DNA of 25,992 nt from positions 1 to 25,992 of the forward strand of contig JAICQC010000016.1 of the NCBI GenBank assembly GCA_025938055.1, given 5' to 3'. The notes beneath the pieces are model-generated. The model was given only the letters and a program-made list of their open reading frames with translations. It was not told the DNA's origin and did not search any database. This stretch comes from Anaerolineales bacterium (lineage in GTDB: Bacteria; Chloroflexota; Anaerolineae; Anaerolineales; Villigracilaceae). A program made the position numbers and the translations under genes. This document shows, piece by piece, positions 6,251-12,560 of this stretch; within the stretch, counting starts at the first letter, position 1, and each line of letters begins with the position of its first letter.

Positions 6251-7768
6251 TTATTCTTCGTTCCTCACTGCAGGGAACAAAAGCACTTCGCGGATGGAGT
6301 GTTTATCCAGGAACAACATGGTCAGCCGGTCAATGCCCATGCCGAAGCCGCCGTTGGGAGGCATGCCGTAGCGCATGGCGCGCAGGTAGTCCTCATCCAT
6401 GGGGTGCTTTTCTTCATCATCCTCGGCGTAATCACGTCCCATTTCGATGAAGCGCTGTTCCTGGTCAAGCGGGTCGTTCAACTCGGTGAAGGCATTGCAA
6501 AGCTCAAAACCAGCCGCGTAGGCTTCGAAGCGTTCCACGGTCAGTGGGTCACCCGGGATAGACTTCGCCAGCGGCGAAATGTCGCGCGGGTAGTTGTACA
6601 GGAACGTCGGCTGGATGAGAGTCGGCTCGAGGAACTCGCTGAGCAGGAAGTCAATGAGCTTGCCGCGTGTCGCTTTTGGATCGGGCAACTTGTTGGGATG
6701 TCTCTCCTTGATCGCGGTGAACAGTTCTTGCGCCGTGCGATAGGCGTCGATGTCGATACCCGATGTTTCAAGGATACCCTGACGCATTTCCAGACGCTTC
6801 CACGGAGGAGTCAGGTCAATTTCATTGTGCTTGTATGTGATTTTTTGCGTGCCGAGCACTTCCTGCGCGGTGAACGAGACCATCTGCTCGGTCAGTTCCA
6901 TGACCTGTAAATAGTCCGCGTATGCCCAGTAAAACTCAAGCTGTGTGAATTCGGGGTTGTGCTTGAAGGACACGCCTTCGTTACGGAAGTCGCGACCGAT
7001 CTCGTAAACCTTTTCCAGGTTCCCGACCAGCAGCCGCTTGAGATACAGCTCGAACGAGATACGCAAATACATCTGCTGTTCGAGTTCGTTGTGGAAGGTA
7101 GTAAATGGACGCGCCGCTGCTCCGCCATAGATGGGCTGCAGGATGGGCGTCTCCACCTCCACAAAGCCGTGGTCGTCCAAAAAGGTACGCAGCGCCCTGA
7201 TGATCGCCGCGCGCTTGCGGAAGATCTCGCGGACATCAGGGTTGACTGCCAGATCCGCGTAGCGCTGCCGGGCGCGCAATTCCGGATCCTCGAGAGCTGC
7301 ATGGCGGACGACCGTCCCGTCTTCGAGGGTTTCATCTTTCGCGGCGGGGAGTGGGCTGATCGATTTGGCAAGCAGTACAAAATTGTGGACGTGAAGCGTT
7401 ACTTCCCCCGTCTTGGTGCGGAACATCACACCTTCGGCTTGAATGAAATCGCCGATGTCATACATCCGGTTGAAGAAGTCCAGGTTTTCCTTGCCCACCT
7501 CATTCAGGCGGAAGAACAATTGAATCTTGCCGGCACCATCTTCGATGTGCGCAAAGGAGACCTTCCCCATGGGACGCAGAGCGCGGATGCGTCCGGCAAG
7601 CGTGGCTTTCACTTCCCGGCCCTCTTTTTCAGCAGCTTCGAATTCTGCAATGGCTTCAGTGCTTAAGTGTGTGCGCCGGGCACGGGTCGGGTAGGCTTCT
7701 ATCCCTTCCGCGCGCAATTCCTCTAATTTTTGGAGGCGGATCTTTTCGAGTGAGTTGTATTCCGTCAT
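6251..7768 (-). CDS. lysS: Lysyl-tRNA synthetase, class II
   Basis: A 505-residue enzyme that charges tRNA-Lys with lysine using ATP, in the cytoplasm. The N-terminal OB-fold anticodon-binding domain covers about 55-135. Class II motifs are present: motif 1 around 203-215 (V-E-V-E-T-P-I-L-Q), motif 2 around 255-265 (Y-E-I-G-R-D-F-R-N-E-G), and motif 3 at 473-482 (G-G-F-G-M-G-I-D-R-L). The linker between the domains carries an insertion around 145-165 relative to E. coli LysS. The start has GAGAGG 4 nt upstream. It lies downstream of greA, an order common in bacteria, but a strong terminator separates them. Confidence 0.97.
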   Translation of the reverse strand: MTEYNSLEKIRLQKLEELRAEGIEAYPTRARRTHLSTEAIAEFEAAEKEGREVKATLAGRIRALRPMGKVSFAHIEDGAGKIQLFFRLNEVGKENLDFFNRMYDIGDFIQAEGVMFRTKTGEVTLHVHNFVLLAKSISPLPAAKDETLEDGTVVRHAALEDPELRARQRYADLAVNPDVREIFRKRAAIIRALRTFLDDHGFVEVETPILQPIYGGAAARPFTTFHNELEQQMYLRISFELYLKRLLVGNLEKVYEIGRDFRNEGVSFKHNPEFTQLEFYWAYADYLQVMELTEQMVSFTAQEVLGTQKITYKHNEIDLTPPWKRLEMRQGILETSGIDIDAYRTAQELFTAIKERHPNKLPDPKATRGKLIDFLLSEFLEPTLIQPTFLYNYPRDISPLAKSIPGDPLTVERFEAYAAGFELCNAFTELNDPLDQEQRFIEMGRDYAEDDEEKHPMDEDYLRAMRYGMPPNGGFGMGIDRLTMLFLDKHSIREVLLFPAVRNEE

Positions 7769-7783
7769 GAGCCCTCTCCATGA

Positions 7784-7828
7784 GGCAAAATAAAAGCCCC
7801 GCGCTCCTTCGTCGCAGGGGCGCGGGGC
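7784..7828 (-). terminator. Intrinsic terminator between greA and lysS
   Basis: A 9-bp all-GC stem (7796-7804 with 7820-7828) has a 15-nt loop and is followed on the minus strand by TTTTATTTTG. It lies between the greA stop at 7849 and the lysS start at 7768. Either greA is a single-gene unit, or lysS is expressed partly by read-through. Confidence 0.85.
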
Positions 7829-7848
7829 ATAAACGTACGCTCCTGTGG

Positions 7849-8316
7849 CTAACTGATCTTCAGGATTTTAACATTATATGTGCCGCCCGGCGTCTCGACT
7901 TTTACGGTCTCGCCGACTTTATGGTTCAAAATCGCCTTCCCGATCGGCGACTCATTGGAGATCTTGCCGTCACGAGGGTTTGCCTCTGCCACGCCCACAA
8001 TGGTGAAGGTCTCAGCGTCGAAGTTGCCCTCTTTGAGGGTCACTTTCGAGCCGATCTGGACGGAATCGCTCTTCTTTCTGCCATTTTCATCAATAATCTT
8101 TGCGGTGGCAAGCAGCATCTCGAGTTCCTGGATGCGCCCCTCCACAAAGGCCTGCTCGTTCTTGGCAGCCTCGTATTCAGCATTTTCGATCAGTTCCCCA
8201 CCTTCCATGGCTTCATGCAGACGGTTGGCAACTTCCTGGCGCTTGGCGGTACGCAAATAATCCAGCTCATCCTGGAGCTTCTGGTAACCCTCTTTTGTCA
8301 AAAAATTGTTAGGCAT
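7849..8316 (-). CDS. greA: Transcription elongation factor GreA
   Basis: A 155-residue protein, the standard GreA length. Residues 1-75 form the antiparallel coiled coil that enters the RNA polymerase secondary channel; the tip carries the acidic pair in G-G-E-L-I-E-N-A-E-Y (Asp-to-Glu in the usual G-D-L-S/R-E-N-A-E-Y). The C-terminal FKBP-like domain ends in the family's V-G-E-x-V-x-V-x-T-P-G-G motif. GreA stimulates transcript cleavage to rescue backtracked polymerase. The ATG has AGGA about 10 nt upstream. A promoter-like pair at 8422-8450 would give a leader of about 100 nt that contains a perfect hairpin. Confidence 0.97.
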   Translation of the reverse strand: MPNNFLTKEGYQKLQDELDYLRTAKRQEVANRLHEAMEGGELIENAEYEAAKNEQAFVEGRIQELEMLLATAKIIDENGRKKSDSVQIGSKVTLKEGNFDAETFTIVGVAEANPRDGKISNESPIGKAILNHKVGETVKVETPGGTYNVKILKIS

Positions 8317-8340
8317 GCTGATATTTCCTGCTATAAGAAT

Positions 8341-8366
8341 TTTGCATCTCTAAAAAGAGATGCAAA
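8341..8366 (-). promoter_or_regulatory. Perfect hairpin in the greA leader
   Basis: An 11-bp perfect inverted repeat (8341-8351 and 8356-8366) has a 4-nt loop. It lies 24 nt upstream of the greA start, just before the ribosome-binding site. It has no T-tract on either side, so it is not a standard terminator. It could be a stability or translation-control element in the leader, or a protein-binding palindrome. Confidence 0.55.
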
Positions 8367-8421
8367 TGAATGAGGAGCTGTGCAATGACGAAGCCCGGTC
8401 TCCACTCCCGAAAGCGCCCTT

Positions 8422-8450
8422 AATATATCACGGTTTTAGAGCCAATACAA
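8422..8450 (-). promoter_or_regulatory. Sigma-70-type promoter for greA
   Basis: Read on the minus strand, TTGTAT (8445-8450) is separated by exactly 17 nt from TATATT (8422-8427). This predicts initiation near 8415 and a leader of about 100 nt. The -10 matches 5 of 6 consensus bases and the -35 matches 3 of 6. Confidence 0.5.
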
Positions 8451-8466
8451 GAGACGCAAGACCCGA

Positions 8467-9207
8467 CTAATGGAATTGTAACAAACGAATCCCCTTGTGT
8501 TTTGCCCAGTAGGAGTGAATCGACGCCTGTGCCTTTTCAGGGGTATCGAAGTCTTCCCCAAGCACCGGGATCTGCGATTTGTAAGCTAAAATCGCTTCTT
8601 TCCAGCACCGTAAGCCTTCTTCTGATATGGAATGTACGGAATCCTTCATCCCACTCGATTTCAGACTAAACTCATCAGATTTGTAAAAGATGTAGGGTAC
8701 ATCAACATCGTAGAGCAGGGACCGGTCGAGGAGTTCTGCTGCCTGCCGGACGAGTACATGATCCACATGCGAACCGACCGCCAATTGACAGACCAATACA
8801 TCGTCCGGTTCCAGGCGGGCAGAGATCACTTCGGCGATCTGTGAGGGAATCGCCGTATCCTGTGGGTGAGGCGGCACGTCGATATCTGAATACAGCCATT
8901 CACCGTCATTCCTGCGGCGGTAGATGCAATCCAGAAAATCAAAGTGGACGGCACGCGCGCCGAGGATGGCGGCGGCATTCCGATCCTCTTCGCGGCGCAT
9001 ACGGGTCGTTTCCTCTGCAGACGAAAAACCCCACAGATTGTGCAGCAACTGTGCAAACGGGGATACATCACTTTCTGATCCCGCTGGGAAACCACACATA
9101 AAGGTCCAGATCTCCACAGGGAGTCCTGATCGGGTTTGTTCATAGATCAACCCGCCCGCAGAAAGGGCGGCATCATCAAGGTGAGGGGAAAGGTATATCC
9201 AGCGCAT
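8467..9207 (-). CDS. PIG-L/LmbE-family deacetylase
   Basis: A 246-residue zinc-dependent N-acetyl-sugar deacetylase-like protein (LmbE/PIG-L fold). The metal motif appears as S-P-H-L-D-D-A at 7-13 (usually P-H-P-D-D-E), with His9 and Asp12 as the expected first ligands. The second motif H-V-D-H at 147-150 supplies the last ligand (His150). Family members remove acetyl groups from GlcNAc-type substrates, for example in mycothiol, bacillithiol and GPI synthesis, but no partner gene here points to a particular pathway. The usual Glu after D-D is Ala, seen in many divergent members. The gene stands alone between greA and the divergent PilZ gene. The ATG lacks a Shine-Dalgarno; TTAAAT ends 6 nt upstream. 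Confidence 0.85.
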   Translation of the reverse strand: MRWIYLSPHLDDAALSAGGLIYEQTRSGLPVEIWTFMCGFPAGSESDVSPFAQLLHNLWGFSSAEETTRMRREEDRNAAAILGARAVHFDFLDCIYRRRNDGEWLYSDIDVPPHPQDTAIPSQIAEVISARLEPDDVLVCQLAVGSHVDHVLVRQAAELLDRSLLYDVDVPYIFYKSDEFSLKSSGMKDSVHSISEEGLRCWKEAILAYKSQIPVLGEDFDTPEKAQASIHSYWAKHKGIRLLQFH

Positions 9208-9264
9208 GGATGGATTTAACCATAGTTATCCGCGAACCAGAAGGGTTTTAAGACGCGCATGCAA

Positions 9265-9293
9265 TTGATTTAAGCCTTCAAGTCAAGTAAACT
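9265..9293 (+). promoter_or_regulatory. Possible promoter of the PilZ gene
   Basis: TTGATT (9265-9270) and TAAACT (9288-9293) are separated by exactly 17 nt; each matches four consensus bases. Initiation near 9300 would leave a leader of about 9 nt before the ATG at 9309. Confidence 0.35.
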
Positions 9294-9308
9294 AGGACCA
9301 AGGCAAAC

Positions 9309-9695
9309 ATGCAGGATCGACGTAAACTTCCGCGCAAGGATCTCATGTCCTACTCCCAGGTGTTCGATCTGGCACAGGGCAAGTTGATTGGATATCTGGG
9401 AGACCTGAATCTAATTGGAGCCATGGTCATCGGCGACGAAGCGCGCAAGGTGACTGAACGGCTGACTATCTCGATCCAGCTGCCGGAGTTGCCGAAAATC
9501 AGTGCCACGCGTTTATCTTTGCCGGTGAAGGTGGTCTGGTGTCATCAGGACATCAGCCCTGAGTATTTCAACATTGGGCTGGAGTTCGAGATTGTGACCG
9601 ATGCGCAGAAGAAGATCATTGAAGCCGTGATCGAAAACTATGAGTTTCGCAGACAGCCCCCCAGTTATCCAACCCGTCCTGGAGAACTCGAATAG
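9309..9695 (+). CDS. PilZ-domain protein (probable c-di-GMP binder)
   Basis: A 128-residue single-domain cytoplasmic protein. The N-terminal R-R-K-L-P-R (residues 4-9) supplies the R-x3-R motif of PilZ, and residues 32-37 read D-L-N-L-I-G, corresponding to the second motif D/N-x-S-x-x-G with Asn in place of Ser. The rest follows the PilZ beta-barrel pattern: L-P-V-K-V-V-W...F-N-I-G-L-E-F, then a closing helix with I-I-E-A-V-I. PilZ proteins bind cyclic di-GMP and pass the signal to a partner. The variant second motif may weaken binding. The gene ends in its own terminator. A processive glycosyltransferase, a typical PilZ-controlled enzyme, lies about 1 kb downstream. Confidence 0.8.
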   Translation: MQDRRKLPRKDLMSYSQVFDLAQGKLIGYLGDLNLIGAMVIGDEARKVTERLTISIQLPELPKISATRLSLPVKVVWCHQDISPEYFNIGLEFEIVTDAQKKIIEAVIENYEFRRQPPSYPTRPGELE

Positions 9696-9719
9696 GACAG
9701 ACGGTCAGAGTTTCACAAC

Positions 9720-9753
9720 CTTCAGGCACAGCAACTCGCCTGGAGTTTTTTTT
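9720..9753 (+). terminator. Intrinsic terminator after the PilZ gene
   Basis: An 8-bp stem (9720-9727 with 9738-9745, one wobble pair) has a 10-nt loop and is followed directly by eight T residues (9746-9753). Confidence 0.85.
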
Positions 9754-10033
9754 GCCCTGTAAGGCGATGAAACCAACGGAATGAGGCTGAACGGACTTGC
9801 GCCGACTCATCGAGGACAACGACTGCCACTAACAACCGAGAGGAGAAAATAATTCTATAGACCTCTACAGGACAACCTACATAGATTTACATTTCTGCAA
9901 GCTGTAGGGAAAAAGTAGCCTTAACGTAGGAGGAAGCCTATGGTGTCTACCTTGCTTGGAGGTATACTCCTGACGAATTTGGACGGAAGATATTGAATTT
10001 TCCCGCAATTATAGTTTTTGGAGCGTAGCACCA
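9754..10033. other. Intergenic region before the four-TM gene
   Basis: About 280 nt between the PilZ terminator and the next large gene. It holds a short ORF with a very strong ribosome-binding site (9940-9996). A 6-bp CCTACA...TGTAGG inverted repeat (around 9879-9907) is too loose to call a structure. No tRNA, known riboswitch or clear -35/-10 pair was recognised. Confidence 0.5.
9940..9996 (+). CDS. Possible 18-residue leader peptide
   Basis: An ATG at 9940 is preceded at 6 nt by AGGAGG (9928-9933), the best Shine-Dalgarno in the window. It opens an 18-codon frame (MVSTLLGGILLTNLDGRY) ending at TGA 9994-9996, 37 nt before the next gene. The peptide is hydrophobic in its middle and shows no run of a single amino acid typical of attenuation. 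It could be a translated leader or small protein for the four-TM gene, or a chance frame. Confidence 0.35.
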   Translation: MVSTLLGGILLTNLDGRY

Positions 10034-10486
10034 ATGAAAAAATATCGCCCTATCATCGCCGCCGCACTGGCGCTCGCCTTTTATACGTTTGCCGATATTC
10101 TGATCTGGCAGAGAATTTTCGAGACCAACCAGATGATCCACTATGCAGACATCTATCACACCGGTTGGTTTGTTTCTCTCGCAGGATATGCAGTCCTGGG
10201 AGTGGTCCTGATGTGGGGCGCCTGGAAGGATTGCATATATTTCCTCATTTCCCTCTTTGTCGGTGCGTTCTGTGGTCTGGAAGATATTTTGTATTATCTG
10301 TTGGATGGCAAACCAATGCCCGATATGCTCCCATGGCTGGACGCCAACCCCATGATCTTCCACGTTTCACGCGAGGGAGTCATCGGGTCTGTAGTGATCT
10401 GGCTGACGGTGCTGGTGGTTATTTATGTTCTGCTGTACCAATGGCGAAGAAAAACTCCCAAAGAATCATTGAATGAGCCTGCCTGA
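10034..10486 (+). CDS. Small four-TM membrane protein
   Basis: I do not recognise a family. The 150-residue protein has four hydrophobic segments (about 7-26, 45-63, 67-86 and 114-137) and a basic C-terminus (Q-W-R-R-K). Several conserved-looking polar/aromatic residues sit at helix ends (H-Y-A-D-I-Y-H, C-G-L-E-D-I-L-Y-Y), which might form a binding site; this is inference. GGAG lies 10 nt before the ATG. A short ORF with a strong ribosome-binding site precedes it, and a strong terminator follows at 10546, so it appears to be a one-gene unit. A second, similarly long frame overlaps it but has no hydrophobic pattern and was discarded. Confidence 0.7.
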   Translation: MKKYRPIIAAALALAFYTFADILIWQRIFETNQMIHYADIYHTGWFVSLAGYAVLGVVLMWGAWKDCIYFLISLFVGAFCGLEDILYYLLDGKPMPDMLPWLDANPMIFHVSREGVIGSVVIWLTVLVVIYVLLYQWRRKTPKESLNEPA

Positions 10487-10545
10487 CTCCAAACCACCAC
10501 TCGGCAGCTAGCCTTCTAAAAATCCTCTTACGAAATCAATATGAT

Positions 10546-10581
10546 CTCCACCCCTGGACTGTATCCAGGGGTGGAGTTTTT
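10546..10581 (+). terminator. Strong intrinsic terminator
   Basis: A 13-bp perfect GC-rich stem (10546-10558 with 10564-10576) has a 5-nt loop and is followed by TTTTTG. It ends the four-TM gene unit. Confidence 0.92.
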
Positions 10582-10708
10582 GTATTACCGATGAAGAGCC
10601 AAGACATCGCCAGATTTAGCCAGGGGCTTGTGAGCAAATTCTAATTTTCAACTAAGATTTCTCTCACGCAGGCAATAATAACTGGAGTTCTGCATCGTTC
10701 TTATTAAC

Positions 10709-10733
10709 ACAACCATACGCCTGGCATGGTTGT
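10709..10733 (+). promoter_or_regulatory. Inverted repeat upstream of the glycosyltransferase gene
   Basis: ACAACCAT (10709-10716) and its exact complement ATGGTTGT (10726-10733) are separated by 9 nt and end 33 nt before the start codon. The spacing and position fit an operator for a dimeric regulator or a leader hairpin. No regulator gene adjoins it. Confidence 0.35.
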
Positions 10734-10766
10734 ATTCTGTAATGGAAAGAAACGGAGGATCTCACC

Positions 10767-12224
10767 TTGCGATTCCTTATAAGTTTAATGGGAGTTTTCT
10801 ACTTTACTCTAACCATCGGTTTGGCTCTTTACGGACTGCACAACTTAATCACGACGATTATGTACCTGTCGATGAAACCCACGAAACGCAAGGCAGAAAC
10901 TCAGCCACCCGCCGAGTGGCCGAATGTAACGATTCAGCTTCCAATCTTTAACGAGAAATATACCGTCGAACGTCTCCTAAGAGCCGTGACACGGCTCGAT
11001 TATCCCGCCAATCGGCTTCAGATCCAGGTATTGGACGATTCCACAGACGATACCTTCGATCTGCTCTCCAGACTGGTGGAAAAATACAGAGCCCGTGGCA
11101 TGAATATTGAAATCATCCACCGCGTGGACCGCACGGGATATAAAGCCGGTGCCCTGGATGAAGGTCTGCGCACTGCGACCGGCGAATTTATCGCCATTTT
11201 CGACGCGGATTTCGTCCCCAAACCAGACTGGCTGAAGCGGACCGTCCCATCTTTTCAAAATCCGCGGCTGGGATGTCTTCAGACGCGCTGGGGCCATACC
11301 AACCAGCAATATAACTCTTTGACGCGCGCCGAAGCGCTGGGCATTGACGGTCACTTTATCATCGAGCAGACGGTCCGTTCCAAGAACGGTTTCTTCCTCA
11401 ATTTCAACGGCACAGCAGGCTTATGGCGGCGCGCCTGTGTCGAAGATGCGGGCGGCTGGCAATGGGACACCCTCACCGAAGACCTGGATTTAAGCTATCG
11501 CGCCCAGATGCGGGGCTGGAAGTTCGATTATCTGCCGGATGTAGTCGTCCCGGCTGAATTACCTCCTCATGTGGAGGCGTACAAAAAGCAACAGTTCCGC
11601 TGGGCAAAAGGCAGTTTTCAGGTGGTACGCAAGATCCTGCCAAGTGTCCTGCGGGCGAACCTGCCTGTGACTGTGCGTTTTATGGCGCTCCTACACCTGA
11701 CAGGATATTTCGTGCATCCACTGATGCTATCCTTGTTGTTGCTCACGCTGCCTGTGGGACTTCTGGTTCCCGGCGCTTTCAAGATGTTCCCCATTTCGCT
11801 GATTGCCGGGCTGGGACCTCCCTTACTGTACCTGACCGCGACCGCCACGCAGCATCGTTCCATTTTCAAACGTTTGCGATCGTTCCCGCTCCTTGTAATC
11901 GTGGGCTTTGGTTTATCGCTTAGCACAACCATTGCGGTCCTCGAGGGACTATTCAGCACAGGCGGCGCGTTTATCCGCACACCAAAATTAAACCTTAACA
12001 ATCGTCCCGGGCGCAAGCAGAAGATCGACCGGGCTTATCTGGCGCCGATCAGTTCGATGGTCTGGGTGGAGATCGCCCTGGGGTTGTACGCGCTGGTCAC
12101 AGGAATCGTACTGGCACCGTATCTTGGCTGGGGTATTCTGCCCTGGATGGTGATCTACATGCTTGGGTTCTTCTATATTGCAGGACTGAACCTGATCCAG
12201 CACAGCGTGAAAACAACTGGATAA
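10767..12224 (+). CDS. Processive family 2 glycosyltransferase, cellulose-synthase-like
   Basis: A 485-residue inner-membrane glycosyltransferase. One N-terminal helix (about 5-35) is followed by a GT-A domain (about 52-290) with every processive-GT2 motif: Asp90-Asp91, D-A-D at 146-148, T-E-D at 237-239 (catalytic base) and Q-x-x-R-W at 275-279. Four or five helices follow (about 305-335, 343-360, 372-394, 430-452 and 458-478). The layout resembles CslA/mannan-synthase and related beta-glycan synthases that polymerise from nucleotide sugars while extruding the chain. The donor sugar cannot be told from sequence. The start is taken as TTG 10767 because GGAGG lies 8 nt upstream; the first in-frame ATG is seven codons later. 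It is a single-gene unit with a terminator after it. No BcsB-like or c-di-GMP domain is fused. Confidence 0.9.
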   Translation: MRFLISLMGVFYFTLTIGLALYGLHNLITTIMYLSMKPTKRKAETQPPAEWPNVTIQLPIFNEKYTVERLLRAVTRLDYPANRLQIQVLDDSTDDTFDLLSRLVEKYRARGMNIEIIHRVDRTGYKAGALDEGLRTATGEFIAIFDADFVPKPDWLKRTVPSFQNPRLGCLQTRWGHTNQQYNSLTRAEALGIDGHFIIEQTVRSKNGFFLNFNGTAGLWRRACVEDAGGWQWDTLTEDLDLSYRAQMRGWKFDYLPDVVVPAELPPHVEAYKKQQFRWAKGSFQVVRKILPSVLRANLPVTVRFMALLHLTGYFVHPLMLSLLLLTLPVGLLVPGAFKMFPISLIAGLGPPLLYLTATATQHRSIFKRLRSFPLLVIVGFGLSLSTTIAVLEGLFSTGGAFIRTPKLNLNNRPGRKQKIDRAYLAPISSMVWVEIALGLYALVTGIVLAPYLGWGILPWMVIYMLGFFYIAGLNLIQHSVKTTG

Positions 12225-12240
12225 TCAGTATTTCGTTTGG

Positions 12241-12279
12241 AAAACATCCGGTGTCAGACTGGCATCGGATGTTTTTGTT
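12241..12279 (+). terminator. Intrinsic terminator after the glycosyltransferase gene
   Basis: A 13-bp stem (12241-12253 with 12263-12275, one G-T pair) has a 9-nt loop and runs into GTTTTTGTTT. Confidence 0.88.
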
Positions 12280-12560
12280 TGCGCAGGTAGGAGAGATGGT
12301 GGATAAGCTCTGGTTTCCCTACCCTACCATAACTCTGTTTGGCGGTTTATAATGTTTTGTCGAAAGACCCAGGGTGGATGCAGGGGATAACCAGGCGAGT
12401 CAGACTGCGCAAAGAGAGGCGATAGCCGTGAAGCATTTGAATCTCACTCGGCAGAATACTACATTTTGGTCCATTAAAACAAAAGAAAACATTTATCTAT
12501 GATCTCTGCTATTATGCCCATCCGTCCTATATCCATTCATCCACTCCGAGGAAAAATAAA
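12280..12560. other. Intergenic region before the pseudo-caspase gene
   Basis: About 280 nt without a convincing gene. It contains a TATAAT at 12348-12353 without a matching -35, an extended -10 nearer the gene (12507-12515), and a GC-rich middle (about 12380-12430) with no closed structure I can assign. I looked for a GEMM-type riboswitch around the GCGCAAAG segment and could not assemble one. Confidence 0.45.
12507..12515 (+). promoter_or_regulatory. Extended -10 promoter of the pseudo-caspase gene
   Basis: TGC followed by TATTAT forms an extended -10 element. Initiation near 12522 would give a leader of about 39 nt containing GAGGA at 12548-12552. No clear -35 is seen, which extended -10 promoters can lack. 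Confidence 0.4.

Noticed and set aside
7780..8373. A 197-codon plus-strand frame across greA
   Set aside because: Antisense shadow of greA, spanning its terminator and leader; no ribosome-binding site or family pattern.
10018..10476. A 152-codon frame overlapping the four-TM gene in another frame
   Set aside because: It is rich in Arg/Ser/Cys/His, lacks any hydrophobic or domain pattern, and its start has no better ribosome-binding site than the four-TM frame.
12390..12440. Segment with GCGCAAAG and nearby GCC/GGC resembling a GEMM c-di-GMP riboswitch
   Set aside because: The required paired elements and tetraloop-receptor motif could not be assembled in order.
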